Positions 10,144-19,426 of a stretch of 50,883 nt of DNA are shown here, one piece after another. How positions within the stretch are numbered: the first letter of the stretch is position 1; every line of letters begins with the position of its first letter. Origin of the DNA: Peloplasma aerotolerans (GTDB lineage Bacteria; Bacillota_I; Bacilli_A; Acholeplasmatales; Acholeplasmataceae); the NCBI RefSeq assembly GCF_030012175.1, contig NZ_JASCXW010000013.1, forward strand, positions 1-50,883, written 5' to 3'. Made by a program: the position numbers and the translations under genes. The notes under the pieces are model-generated. The model saw only the letters and a list, made by a program, of their open reading frames with translations. It did not search any database and had not been told where the DNA came from.

Positions 10144-12603
10144 TTAAATATCATAATAACTTAAAATTTGCGCAGGTGATTTTCTTAACAATCTATAAAT
10201 TGGAATAACACCTACCAACCCAATCATATAAATGATGAGTAAACCTGAGACAATACTCAGTGGTGTTACAAGGAAATAATTAGCTTGTAGTAGAACTGCT
10301 AAATCAATTTTAGCTAGTACGTAGGTTCCTACTGCATAACAAATCGTTGAACTAAATGTTAATGTGACAAGTGTTTCAGCAATAAACCTTTTGGATATAT
10401 CTCTTTTCTTAACACCTAAAGCTCGATAAATACTAATTTCATAAATATTGGCTGTCATCGATGACTTAAGCATAAAGTAAATACATGCAACTGATAGAAC
10501 AATCAATAATACACCTAAAGCAACAAAAGACTGTAAACCCATTAAAAATACTTTTCCTTCTTTCATCGCTTCCATATAAGGTGAGTCAACTTGAACATTT
10601 CGATAACTGTCCTCAAGCGTTAGCATCACTCTTTGTGGGTTGTTTGAATATATATATGTTGTTCTTTGATTAATTGAATACTGGAATATCCGATATGCAA
10701 CATCTGCATGATGTGTCAACATCAAGTGATCAAAATTGTTATCATCAGTATATTCATAAATACCTGTTGCAAAAATATTATAATCGAACTGATAACGACC
10801 ATTTGAAAAGTCAAATGTTTCAAGTGCAGGATAAATATTAATATAGTGAGCGGGAACAATAACTTCATGTTCATTTACAATTGGATCAAATGGGCTAGGC
10901 ATTTTTCCGTTTAATACCAAGTTTTCATCACCAATAAACATTTCAGAAGGCAAATAAGGGACCCCATTGTTCGAAGCTAGAAAAGCCATTGCTTCTTTTG
11001 CTGCGTAAAAACGTTTAGCTCCAGTATCAACAATACCCGTTATAACAAATGGTTTATTTGGCATATAAATATTAACAATTTCTCTTCCAATAATTTGTTT
11101 ATAGTTCCAAACACCTACTGATTTAAGCATCGAATTTGAATTCGTATAATCTTCTCTAATTAAGCTATAATCAATTGCTAGCTCATATTGATTTTCTGGT
11201 AATCTTCCATATACGAGTTCATTTTGATGAATATGGTCATGAATGCCAATATCAGCATAGATTAAGTTTTCAACAAATCCTCTCATACTATAGACATTAA
11301 ACCTTATATTACTAGTCGGATACACATTGATGAAAAACTCATGATCATTAATATTTTCTAATGATTCTAAAAATCGATAATTTGGCGTATTAGAAGCGAG
11401 TGAATTGACTCGTACATAGTTCGGCTGATCACTTAAATAAATCGCGCGATCCGACAATACGTTATTGATAAAAGGAACACCAATTGAAATTACTAATCCC
11501 ATTAAGATGAAGATAAAGAACATAAGTCTTGTTCTTTTCTGCATCGAAAAAAGTTTATGAAAAGCGTCAGCAAAAGCTTTTTTATACGTCATGAAAGTTT
11601 TATAATATTTTGTATCATGCTCATCTTGTAATTCCTTGAGATCAAAATCACTGTATTGAACTTCTTCTAAAATATCAGCTTTCTTTTTTGTTTCATCAAT
11701 CATAATATTACTGTCGTTGTTAATAACTTTAATATTTTTAATTGGACCTTGTGTATTTAAATATAGTGTTCCATTTCTTAAAATCAATGAGACTTTATAA
11801 TCATGGAGTTTCACTTTTTCATCACTATAGACATTAAGATCCCAAGATTTTTCTTTGATTTTGATGTCTTCTTCTAAATCTTTAATATAGATCGTATTAT
11901 CATCGACGACATATTGCGCAGATTTTTGATTCACGTAATCATTCGTAATGATACCATCTTTGATTTCAATAATACGATCAGCATAGTGACTAACGAGATC
12001 TTTTTCATGAGAAACAAGAATAACAAGTTTTTCTTCCGCAATCTTTTTGATAATGTTCATGATCTCAAAAGTGTTTTTACTGTCAAGGTTACCTGTTGGT
12101 TCGTCAGCTAAGATAAATTTAGGATTTTTAACTAATGCTCTAGCAATAGCAACTCTTTGTTGTTGACCACCTGAAAGTTGTGTGACGAGTCTACCTCTGA
12201 AATAAAACATGTTAACAGCTTTAAGTGTGTAAAATACACGTTTTTCAATTTCATTTTCATCTGTATAACCTTTAATTCTTAATGATAACGCGACATTTTC
12301 ATAAACCGTTAACGCTGGAATTAAGTTATAGTTTTGAAACACATAACCGATTTCTTGGTTTCTTAAGAAGTCAAAATCTTTATCGCTATTATTTTTTAAT
12401 ATTTTTTCATCGATAATGATTTCACCTTGGGTTGGTCTTTCTAGACCACCCATAATATTAAGCAGTGTTGTCTTACCTGAACCAGAGTGACCTAAAATAA
12501 CGACTAATCCTTTTTCAGGAAAATCGACAGTGACGTCTTTTAGAACTTTAGTTGGATTGTGTTTCATACCAAAAGTTTTGGATAATTGTTTTATTTTTAT
12601 CAT
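10144..12603 (-). CDS. ABC transporter, ATPase fused to FtsX/MacB-type permease (copy 1, large subunit)
   Basis: An 819-residue paralogue of the gene at 5392-7854 with the same layout: ATPase (Walker [36 protein letters not shown]), a charged strand-rich linker of about 110 residues, one membrane helix, a large external domain, and three C-terminal helices ending SPAQILSYYDI. Short blocks such as KVFLMGL and IYRALGVKK are shared almost unchanged with copy 2, while the external domain has diverged, which suggests selection for a different ligand. The ATG is preceded by GGAGGTG and lies three bases after the partner's stop. Substrate unknown; peptide, lipoprotein or antimicrobial handling are possibilities. 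Confidence 0.88.
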   Translation of the reverse strand: MIKIKQLSKTFGMKHNPTKVLKDVTVDFPEKGLVVILGHSGSGKTTLLNIMGGLERPTQGEIIIDEKILKNNSDKDFDFLRNQEIGYVFQNYNLIPALTVYENVALSLRIKGYTDENEIEKRVFYTLKAVNMFYFRGRLVTQLSGGQQQRVAIARALVKNPKFILADEPTGNLDSKNTFEIMNIIKKIAEEKLVILVSHEKDLVSHYADRIIEIKDGIITNDYVNQKSAQYVVDDNTIYIKDLEEDIKIKEKSWDLNVYSDEKVKLHDYKVSLILRNGTLYLNTQGPIKNIKVINNDSNIMIDETKKKADILEEVQYSDFDLKELQDEHDTKYYKTFMTYKKAFADAFHKLFSMQKRTRLMFFIFILMGLVISIGVPFINNVLSDRAIYLSDQPNYVRVNSLASNTPNYRFLESLENINDHEFFINVYPTSNIRFNVYSMRGFVENLIYADIGIHDHIHQNELVYGRLPENQYELAIDYSLIREDYTNSNSMLKSVGVWNYKQIIGREIVNIYMPNKPFVITGIVDTGAKRFYAAKEAMAFLASNNGVPYLPSEMFIGDENLVLNGKMPSPFDPIVNEHEVIVPAHYINIYPALETFDFSNGRYQFDYNIFATGIYEYTDDNNFDHLMLTHHADVAYRIFQYSINQRTTYIYSNNPQRVMLTLEDSYRNVQVDSPYMEAMKEGKVFLMGLQSFVALGVLLIVLSVACIYFMLKSSMTANIYEISIYRALGVKKRDISKRFIAETLVTLTFSSTICYAVGTYVLAKIDLAVLLQANYFLVTPLSIVSGLLIIYMIGLVGVIPIYRLLRKSPAQILSYYDI

Positions 12604-12606
12604 CTG

Positions 12607-14724
12607 TTACACCTCCAAACTTTTGTTCAAGGTATCAATGACTGATATTTGATAAATACTTTCATTGTACTTAACTGATGTACGTATCGTCATATATGAA
12701 AATACAAATAGGATGAATAAGATATCTCCAGCTGTAATGAACCTCATTGTATTTTGAATTCGTCCAACATAGATACTTGAGACCACAATCACAATCGCTG
12801 TTAATAGTGTTCCCAATAAGATTTGAATGATAATCTCTCTAAGAATTAGAGTTTTAAGAAATTTCTTGCTTGCTCCAACAGAACGATAAATAGCAAAATC
12901 TTTTCTTCTTGTTTCTAACATATTTTTAAATACAAAGCGTAATATGGTAAACATAAAGATTGCCACAACACCAATGACGATATATGATCCTACGGTTAAA
13001 GCAATCCCAAATGGAGATCCTTGAGTATTTTGTGTTAATGCAGGATAATAAACTATATATCGACTATGATCAATACTATTAAGTAGTTTTTCACCATCGA
13101 ATCTATCATAAACATTGAGTACAATACGATGTTTCATTTCATCACTTGTAAAGTAATCAACAAGACCTTGATAAGTTTCTGTATCAACAATTAAGTCTAG
13201 TCTTGATTCTGAGAAGACAAATGTTGTTTCAAGATTTACACTTGCATGATCACCATATCCTGTTTCCATATATAAAACAGAATCTCTTATGCCATTATAG
13301 TTATATCTAGTATTTGCAAATGCTGTATTTTCAGGAAATGATTCATCATATGTAATATTTGAAAAATTAGTTGACATATAATTGTAGTTGACGTCGATAT
13401 TTCTTACACCAGTATCTTGAATAATTGATTTAAATACAAACTCCTTATTTTCAAAGAAATCATCATGGAAGTAAGTTGCATTACTTGTTCGACTTGAAAT
13501 GCCTGATACAAAGAATGTATACCTTAGTGAGCTTGCTGTTCTGAGTTCAACATCTTCATTAACTCCAACTCCAAGATAAAAAGCTAATCCTTGTGATAAA
13601 ACAACTTCGTTTTCAACGAGTGGTGCTCTACCATCAACATAATCACTACTCTTTAATACCGCTGCTCTTTCTGAAAAGAAATCTTCTCTACCGATTCCTC
13701 TAAAAAGCCGACCAATAGTTTCATACTCATTAACAGCGATTACGTATTTTTTAGCTTTAAATGCCTCAATTTCTTCTATTGTAAATGGTGTACTGTCTAG
13801 CTTTTGGATTGTTAAACTGTGTTCACTTGCTGAAGAACCGCTCGGTATAATGACGTTGTCATGGAATAAACCTTGAATTGTCCCATATATCAAAAATGAA
13901 AGTATCACAAAAAATACTTGTAATAAAAGCATAAACATTAGTTTTCTAGGGGTTGCGATAAGGTTTCTAAAAGCAATGCGTAGTGTTGTTAAAAAACGGA
14001 CATCTTTTTGTTCATAAAATAAATGATCGTTAGTAACAATTCTTCTTTCGTTAAGCTTAATATCTTCAACGACTTCCCCATCACTCATTTTAATGCGTCT
14101 CGTTGCATAAGCTTCAACTTCAGCATAATTATGCGAAACAAGAATAACCAGTTTATCTTTACTAATATCATGAAGTAGTTTGATAATCTCTTCAGCAGAT
14201 TTGCTATCTAAGTTACCTGTTGGTTCATCACATATAATCGTTGGGCAGTCTTTAGCAAGCGCTCTTGCGATAACTGTCCGTTGTTTTTCGCCACCAGATA
14301 GTTTAACTGCACGGTGATGAACACGGTGTGATAAACCCACTTTCTCAATAATTTCTAAGGCGCGTTCTTTTCTTCTTTCTGGTTCATATCCTTGTAATTC
14401 AAGAGCTAACATGACATTTTGAAAAACAGTGTAAGAATCTAATATATTATAATTTTGAAAAACAAACCCAACGTAATTTGCTCGATAGGCTTCCCAATCT
14501 TCAATTGTATAATGTGAAGTTGGTTTATCAAAAAGGAAAAATTCACCTTCTTCAAAAGTGTCAAGTCCACTTAATACATTGAGTAATGTTGACTTGCCTG
14601 AACCGCTTTCACCGGTAATAACAACAAATTCACCCAGTTTAAAATCTAGACTTATCTTTCTTATACCAACTGCTACCAATGCATTTGTTTTATAAAATTT
14701 GGATACTTGTTCTAGTCTTATCAT
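12607..14724 (-). CDS. ABC transporter, ATPase fused to FtsX/MacB-type permease (copy 1, small subunit)
   Basis: A 705-residue paralogue of the gene at 7859-9982. ATPase motifs are [23 protein letters not shown] and [12 protein letters not shown]. An external domain lies between the first helix (near 260) and the three C-terminal FtsX-type helices with [16 protein letters not shown]. The ATG follows AGGTGAATTT. It heads the two-gene operon, behind a strong promoter, and would form a heterodimer with the next gene. No two-component system or peptide gene lies nearby, so a bacitracin-type detoxification role (Bce family) cannot be claimed. Confidence 0.88.
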   Translation of the reverse strand: MIRLEQVSKFYKTNALVAVGIRKISLDFKLGEFVVITGESGSGKSTLLNVLSGLDTFEEGEFFLFDKPTSHYTIEDWEAYRANYVGFVFQNYNILDSYTVFQNVMLALELQGYEPERRKERALEIIEKVGLSHRVHHRAVKLSGGEKQRTVIARALAKDCPTIICDEPTGNLDSKSAEEIIKLLHDISKDKLVILVSHNYAEVEAYATRRIKMSDGEVVEDIKLNERRIVTNDHLFYEQKDVRFLTTLRIAFRNLIATPRKLMFMLLLQVFFVILSFLIYGTIQGLFHDNVIIPSGSSASEHSLTIQKLDSTPFTIEEIEAFKAKKYVIAVNEYETIGRLFRGIGREDFFSERAAVLKSSDYVDGRAPLVENEVVLSQGLAFYLGVGVNEDVELRTASSLRYTFFVSGISSRTSNATYFHDDFFENKEFVFKSIIQDTGVRNIDVNYNYMSTNFSNITYDESFPENTAFANTRYNYNGIRDSVLYMETGYGDHASVNLETTFVFSESRLDLIVDTETYQGLVDYFTSDEMKHRIVLNVYDRFDGEKLLNSIDHSRYIVYYPALTQNTQGSPFGIALTVGSYIVIGVVAIFMFTILRFVFKNMLETRRKDFAIYRSVGASKKFLKTLILREIIIQILLGTLLTAIVIVVSSIYVGRIQNTMRFITAGDILFILFVFSYMTIRTSVKYNESIYQISVIDTLNKSLEV

Positions 14725-14753
14725 AAATTCACCTGTTTTTTAGTTATTTATTA

Positions 14754-14782
14754 ATTATACATTTAACTAACATGAATATCAA
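14754..14782 (-). promoter_or_regulatory. Promoter of the first ABC transporter operon
   Basis: Minus-strand -35 TTGATA (14777-14782), 17-nt spacer, -10 TATAAT (14754-14759), about 30 bases before the start codon. Close to consensus. Confidence 0.8.
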
Positions 14783-14825
14783 TACACGTTAGGTCAAAAT
14801 GCACAATTTCGTTGGTATAATACAA

Positions 14826-14856
14826 AAAAAACTACACGCAAAACGCATGTAGGTTT
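14826..14856 (-). terminator. Terminator of the rpsB-tsf-pyrH-frr cluster
   Basis: Minus-strand arms CCTACATGC and GCGTGTAG pair (one G-U type position) around a short U loop, followed by eight U. Confidence 0.85.
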
Positions 14857-14865
14857 TACTAATTT

Positions 14866-15420
14866 TTAGATTTTTAATAACTCTTCAGACTTGATCTTAA
14901 CTTCCTCATCTATTTTTTTAACAAATTTATCAGTTAACTCTTGAACATCTTGAATATATCCTTTTTCATCATCTTCAGATAACCCAAGTTTCTTCATATG
15001 TTCATTTCCATCACGCCTAATATTTCTAATGCCTACTTTTGAGTGTTCACCCATCCGTTCAATTTCTTTAACGAGTTCTTTACGTCTTTCTTCAGTTGGC
15101 TGAGGTAAGAATAGTCTTATACCTGTACCATCATTTTGAGGATTTAATCCTAAATCAGATGCCATAATAGCGTGCTCTATAGGTTTTAATAACGACTTAT
15201 CAAATGGTTTGATAAAAAGTTGGTTACCCTCGACGACTGCGATTGATGAAATCTGTTTTAACGGTGTATCAACACCATAATAACTGATTAAAATTCGATC
15301 AAGAAGTGCTGGGTTTGCTCTGCCTGTGCGTACACCTGCAAACTCTTTTTTCAAGACTTCTAGTGTTTTCGACATGTGATCTTCAGTTTCCATCAAAATT
15401 AAATCTGCTTGTTCACTCAT
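14866..15420 (-). CDS. frr: Ribosome recycling factor
   Basis: Releases ribosomes from mRNA after termination, with EF-G. The protein is 184 residues, the normal length, and keeps the family signatures VRTGRANPALLD near residues 30-41 and the C-terminal helix with SEDDEKGYIQDVQELTDKF. GGAGG precedes the ATG. It lies three bases after pyrH, the usual Firmicute neighbour. Confidence 0.97.
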   Translation of the reverse strand: MSEQADLILMETEDHMSKTLEVLKKEFAGVRTGRANPALLDRILISYYGVDTPLKQISSIAVVEGNQLFIKPFDKSLLKPIEHAIMASDLGLNPQNDGTGIRLFLPQPTEERRKELVKEIERMGEHSKVGIRNIRRDGNEHMKKLGLSEDDEKGYIQDVQELTDKFVKKIDEEVKIKSEELLKI

Positions 15421-15423
15421 TTG

Positions 15424-16137
15424 TTATTCCTCCCATTTAACCAAAGTTCCAATAGGTTCTTGTAATACAGCTTTCTTCATGTTTCCATAAGTGTTCATAT
15501 TAAATACTAAAATGTCAATTTTGTTTTCTCTACAAATGGATGCTGCTGTTTGATCCATAACTGCAAGTTTTTGTTTTAACACTTCATCTTGAGTTACTTC
15601 ATCATACATTGTTGCATCATCATGTTTTTTAGGATCTTTATCGTAGACACCTTCAACACCATTTTTTGCCATCAAGATGATATCAGCATTTAATTCTGCA
15701 GCTCTAAGTGCTGCTGCTGTATCCGTTGAAAAATAAGGTGAACCTGTTCCTCCAGAGAAGATAAGTACTCTTCCTTTTTCAAAATGTCTCATCGCTCTTC
15801 TTCTAATGTAAGGTTCAGCAACTGAACTTACTGGAAGGACTGTCATCACTCTTGTTGGCACTAAAACTGACTCAAGTGCATCTTGTAGAGCTAAACCGTT
15901 CATTATTGTTCCAAGCATGCCCATATAGTCAGCTTGTGCACGGTCCATGCCAAGTTCTTCGCCAATTTTGCCACGCCATAAATTCCCGGCACCAACAACA
16001 ATTCCGATTTGAACTCCTAACTCATAGATCTCTTTGATTTCGGTGGCAATGTTTTTAACTGTTATAGGATGAATGCCATAAGTTCCATTACCCTTCAATG
16101 CTTCTCCACTAAGTTTTAAAATGACTCTTTGGTACAT
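15424..16137 (-). CDS. pyrH: Uridylate kinase
   Basis: Phosphorylates UMP to UDP with ATP, in pyrimidine nucleotide synthesis. It is an amino-acid-kinase-fold protein of 237 residues with N-terminal [10 protein letters not shown], the glycine loop [28 protein letters not shown] and [16 protein letters not shown]. It sits between tsf and frr as in most Firmicutes. Confidence 0.97.
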   Translation of the reverse strand: MYQRVILKLSGEALKGNGTYGIHPITVKNIATEIKEIYELGVQIGIVVGAGNLWRGKIGEELGMDRAQADYMGMLGTIMNGLALQDALESVLVPTRVMTVLPVSSVAEPYIRRRAMRHFEKGRVLIFSGGTGSPYFSTDTAAALRAAELNADIILMAKNGVEGVYDKDPKKHDDATMYDEVTQDEVLKQKLAVMDQTAASICRENKIDILVFNMNTYGNMKKAVLQEPIGTLVKWEE

Positions 16138-16161
16138 TTTGCCACACCCCTTAAATAATTT

Positions 16162-17037
16162 TTATTTACGTACTTGTGCTGCTACTTCAGCTGCAAAATC
16201 TTCTTCTTTCTTTTCAATACCTTCTCCAACTGCTAAGCGGATAAAGCTTATGACAGAAGTTTTATTTGCTTTCAAGTATTCACTCACTTTTTGATCAGGA
16301 TCTTTTACGAATCCTTGGTCAACTAAGCAAATATCTTGTAAGTACTTATTTAAGCGTCCAATAACCATTTTCTCAACGATGTTTTCTGGTTTACCTTCTT
16401 GAAGTGCTTGTTGAGTTAAAACATGTTTTTCATGTTCTAGTGTTTCTTGATCAACTTGTGAACGATCTAAATATCTTGGGTTTTGAGCAGCGATGTGCAT
16501 TGCCATATCTTTAGCAACTTCTTCATTTGCAGGTTCAATGACTGTTAACACAGCAATTCTTCCACCCATATGTTTATAAGCTCCAAAGCTTTGGTTATCT
16601 GTTTTATTAACTTTAGAAACGCGTCTTAAACTGATTTTTTCACCGATTGTTACAGTTGCATCAGCAAGTAATGTATCGATTGTTTTACCGTTAATCTCTG
16701 CTTTCAAAGCTGATTCAGTATCTGTAGCAGTTGAAGTTAAAATTGTATGCCCTACATTTTCTATTAAATCAAGAAATTGTGAGTTTTTAGCAACAAAGTC
16801 TGTTTCTGAATTCAATTCGAAGATAACACCTACGTTACCATCTACAACAACTGAACATAAACCTTCTGCTGCAATTCTTCCAGCTTTTTTAGCTGCTTTT
16901 GCAATACCTTTTTCTCTTAAATAATCTATTGCTGCTTCGATATCACCATTTGTGTGATCAAGTGCCCCTTTGCAGTCCATCATACCTGCTCCAGTTCTTT
17001 CTCTTAATTCTTTTACCATTTGGGCTGTTACTGCCAT
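16162..17037 (-). CDS. tsf: Elongation factor Ts
   Basis: Nucleotide exchange factor for EF-Tu. N-terminal helical domain MVKELRERTGAGMMDCKGAL, then FELNSETDFVAKN, the typical core of the family. The length of 291 matches Firmicute EF-Ts. GGAGGATATAT precedes the ATG. It is separated from rpsB by a terminator-like hairpin that probably sets a lower level than S2. Confidence 0.97.
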   Translation of the reverse strand: MAVTAQMVKELRERTGAGMMDCKGALDHTNGDIEAAIDYLREKGIAKAAKKAGRIAAEGLCSVVVDGNVGVIFELNSETDFVAKNSQFLDLIENVGHTILTSTATDTESALKAEINGKTIDTLLADATVTIGEKISLRRVSKVNKTDNQSFGAYKHMGGRIAVLTVIEPANEEVAKDMAMHIAAQNPRYLDRSQVDQETLEHEKHVLTQQALQEGKPENIVEKMVIGRLNKYLQDICLVDQGFVKDPDQKVSEYLKANKTSVISFIRLAVGEGIEKKEEDFAAEVAAQVRK

Positions 17038-17089
17038 ATATATATCCTCCTAATTTAGTTAGTTATTAAATGAATTATTTTTTAAAAAT

Positions 17090-17114
17090 AAAGGGGATTT
17101 TTTAAGTCCCCTTT
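17090..17114 (-). terminator. Terminator or attenuator between rpsB and tsf
   Basis: Minus-strand stem AAAGGGGA (17107-17114) pairing with TCCCCTTT (17090-17097), followed by a U-rich tail. Because tsf, pyrH and frr follow with no strong promoter visible, it may act as a partial terminator. Confidence 0.8.
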
Positions 17115-17119
17115 TAGCA

Positions 17120-18280
17120 TTATTTTAGTAAATCAATGAGTTCTGCTTTTTTAAGGGTTGAATAACCTGTTAGGTTACGTTCTTTTGCAAGACTACGTAA
17201 TTCAGCAACTGTCATTGCACTAAGATCTACTTCTTTTGTTTCAACAGTTTTTTCTTCAACTGCTTTCTTAGCTGGTTCTACTTTAACTTCTTCGACTGGT
17301 TTTTCTTCAGTCTTCTTCACTTCTTTTTTAGGTGCTTCTTTAACTGGTGCTTCAACAGTTTTTTCTACTTCTTTTTTGGGAGCTTCTTTAACTGGTGCTT
17401 CAACAGTTTTTTCTACTTCTTTTTTGGGAGCTTCTTTAACTGGAGCACTTGTATCTCTTGCTGGTTTTCTATTTGGTCTATCATCACCAGTACGTTCTCT
17501 GTTTGGTCTTTCTCCACCTGAAGATTCTCTTGTTGGTCTTGGTGTTCTTTCTCTTCTTGGAGCAGATGTAATCGGTTCATCTTCAAATTTCTCAACAACT
17601 CCACCTTGAGCTTCAATAACTGCATTACCCATAACCCATGTGATTAACTTAACAGCGCGGATTGCGTCATCATTTGCTGGGATAATATGGTCAACGTCAT
17701 CAGGATCACAGTTTGTATCAACGATACCGAATACTGGAATACCTAATTTACGAGCTTCTAAGATTGCATTGCTTTCTTTTCTTGGGTCAACGATGAAGAT
17801 TGCTTCTGGAACTTTCTTCATTTCTTTGATTCCACCAAGGAATTTTTCTAAACGATCACGTTCATGTTTTAATTGTTGTACTTCTTTTTTAGGAAGTTTC
17901 TCAAAAATACCGTCAGTTTCCATCTTGTATAAATCGTGAAGTCTTTTGATACGACGACGAATTGTTTTAAAATTTGTTAATGTTCCACCTAACCAACGTT
18001 GGTCAACATAAAATTGACCAGTACGGATAGCTTCTTCTTTAACTGCTTCCTGTGCTTGCTTCTTTGTACCAATAAATAGTACCTTACCGCCATTTTGAAC
18101 TATAGTAAATAGTTCTTGATAGGCCTTTTCAATTTCTTCAGCTGTTTTTTTCAAGTCGATAATATATATACCGTTTCTTGACGTGAAGATGTATGGTGCC
18201 ATTTTAGGATTCCAACGACGCGTTGCGTGGCCGAAATGTACACCAGACTCTAATAATTGTTTCATTGAAACTACTGCCAT
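17120..18280 (-). CDS. rpsB: Ribosomal protein S2 with long C-terminal extension
   Basis: The core S2 domain covers residues 1-227 ([55 protein letters not shown]). It is followed by an extension of about 160 residues not found in ordinary S2: an Arg/Pro-rich linker (228-278), three copies of a 16-residue Lys/Glu repeat starting [11 protein letters not shown] (279-326), an acidic-basic stretch (327-352), and a C-terminal module at 353-386 ([26 protein letters not shown]) that looks like a SAP/Rho-N-type nucleic-acid-binding motif. The ATG at 18278-18280 follows GGAGG; an in-frame codon 42 bases upstream lacks a site. Ribosomal identity is certain; the role of the tail is unknown. Confidence 0.95.
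   Translation of the reverse strand: MAVVSMKQLLESGVHFGHATRRWNPKMAPYIFTSRNGIYIIDLKKTAEEIEKAYQELFTIVQNGGKVLFIGTKKQAQEAVKEEAIRTGQFYVDQRWLGGTLTNFKTIRRRIKRLHDLYKMETDGIFEKLPKKEVQQLKHERDRLEKFLGGIKEMKKVPEAIFIVDPRKESNAILEARKLGIPVFGIVDTNCDPDDVDHIIPANDDAIRAVKLITWVMGNAVIEAQGGVVEKFEDEPITSAPRRERTPRPTRESSGGERPNRERTGDDRPNRKPARDTSAPVKEAPKKEVEKTVEAPVKEAPKKEVEKTVEAPVKEAPKKEVKKTEEKPVEEVKVEPAKKAVEEKTVETKEVDLSAMTVAELRSLAKERNLTGYSTLKKAELIDLLK
17303..17446 (-). repeat. Three 48-bp tandem repeats inside rpsB
   Basis: Three adjacent 48-bp units encode [32 protein letters not shown] and [16 protein letters not shown]. The first two units are nearly identical in DNA, so copy number may vary by slippage. Confidence 0.92.
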
Positions 18281-18414
18281 AAAATTTAATTCCTCCATTT
18301 TTGTTTTTTTCTTCTGTATCACTTAAAATCATCCACCCGAAGGCACTAGAACGACCAAACATGACACATGCTTATTTTCATAGCCTTAATAAATATAACA
18401 TATTTATATGTCAA
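18281..18414 (-). promoter_or_regulatory. rpsB promoter and about 100-nt 5' leader
   Basis: Minus-strand -35 TTGACA (18409-18414), 17-nt spacer and a weaker -10 TATTAA (18386-18391). The leader contains a UUCG-capped small hairpin (core GCCTTCGGGT) around 18335-18350. The length and position suggest a possible autoregulatory leader for S2, but I do not recognise a described motif. Confidence 0.55.
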
Positions 18415-18458
18415 AAGCAAGGAAATGCGTTGAATTTATCGTTAAAAATCAGCTTTTT

Positions 18459-18902
18459 TTACTTGCCACTACTTCCAAATCCACCAAGACGTGCTACGTT
18501 TCCTGTTTCATCATCATCCGTCTTTTGATAAGTTAAGAAAATACCTTGAGCAACACGTTCACCTTTTTCAATAGTTACCTCGTGATCTCTTATATTTAAA
18601 AGTGAAACCATGATGTGTCCTTCGTTACTCTCATTATTATAATAATCTGAATCAACCACCCCAACACCATTGCTCAATAATAACCCTTTTTTAATTGCTA
18701 TTGACGAGCGAGCAAAAATAAACATTGCTTCTGTTTTTGGTATTTGGACTTTTAGTCCGGTAGGAATCATTTTGATTTCATTTGGTTGAATTGTGACATC
18801 TTCGACTGCTGCTAGATCATATCCTGCCGAACTATCAGTAGCTCTTTTCGGAATTTGTGGGTTTAAATGTTTGTATTTTTCTATGACTTCGAATTTTCTC
18901 AT
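18459..18902 (-). CDS. dut: dUTP diphosphatase
   Basis: Hydrolyses dUTP to dUMP, keeping uracil out of DNA. Trimeric dUTPase motifs are seen in order: SAGYDL, ARSSIAIKKG, GVVDSDYYNNES, GERVAQGIF and the C-terminal phosphate-binding RLGGFGSSGK. The length of 147 is normal. Its ATG overlaps the Nudix stop by one base. The ung gene some 3.5 kb away acts against the same threat, uracil in DNA. Confidence 0.95.
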   Translation of the reverse strand: MRKFEVIEKYKHLNPQIPKRATDSSAGYDLAAVEDVTIQPNEIKMIPTGLKVQIPKTEAMFIFARSSIAIKKGLLLSNGVGVVDSDYYNNESNEGHIMVSLLNIRDHEVTIEKGERVAQGIFLTYQKTDDDETGNVARLGGFGSSGK

Positions 18903-19426
18903 TATAATATCTCCTTAAGTTTTGATAAAACCATATTTTCACGAATAAGAACTGTTCTTAATCCTTTGGCTTGATGTCTATTGTCTTTCATAATAATATT
19001 ATTATGTTGGATTGCTTCATCGATATCAACCCATTTTGGCTCAATACCATGATAATGCTCTCTTCCAATTAATGATTGCTGTCCCTTAGTACCAACTTTG
19101 CAAATATAATATGTTGATGTTTGTAAGTAAATATTTTGTGTTCCTCTAAAATCATATTTTCTCTCTTGAGCTTGTCCACAAGCCTTGATATCATAAATAT
19201 CAGAAGCCCCAATTTCTTCTTTAAGTTCTCTCTTTAGAGCGTCAATTTCAGTTTCTTCAGGTTTGACACCTCCACCAGGAAAAGTGTAGTCATCAAATAG
19301 TTTTGAATACACTAAAAGGACTTCTTTTTTTTCATTAGTAATAATTGCACGAACTGTGTTTCTTTTAATCTCAGTTCCGTTTTCAATGAGTCCTTTTTCA
19401 ATGATTAATGGTCCAAATTGAATCAT
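18902..19426 (-). CDS. Nudix hydrolase
   Basis: The full Nudix box is present (GGGVKPEETEIDA then LKRELKEEIG, about residues 51-73), so the protein should hydrolyse a nucleoside diphosphate linked to another group. The substrate cannot be read from the sequence. It overlaps xerC by four bases (ATGA) and dut by one, so it is translated in the same operon. A house-cleaning role next to dUTPase is plausible. Confidence 0.9.
   Translation of the reverse strand: MIQFGPLIIEKGLIENGTEIKRNTVRAIITNEKKEVLLVYSKLFDDYTFPGGGVKPEETEIDALKRELKEEIGASDIYDIKACGQAQERKYDFRGTQNIYLQTSTYYICKVGTKGQQSLIGREHYHGIEPKWVDIDEAIQHNNIIMKDNRHQAKGLRTVLIRENMVLSKLKEIL

Noticed and set aside
10144-14724. Bacitracin-type (BceAB) resistance module
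   Set aside because: Bce systems have separate ATPase and permease genes with a two-component regulator; here ATPase and permease are fused and no sensor kinase lies nearby.
17303-17446. 48-bp direct repeats as a CRISPR array
   Set aside because: Repeats are contiguous, in frame, without spacers, and encode the Lys/Glu tail of S2.
17376-17939. Long open frames antisense to rpsB and other open frames opposite known genes
   Set aside because: They lie over conserved genes, have no ribosome binding site or family match, and reflect codon bias of the true strand.
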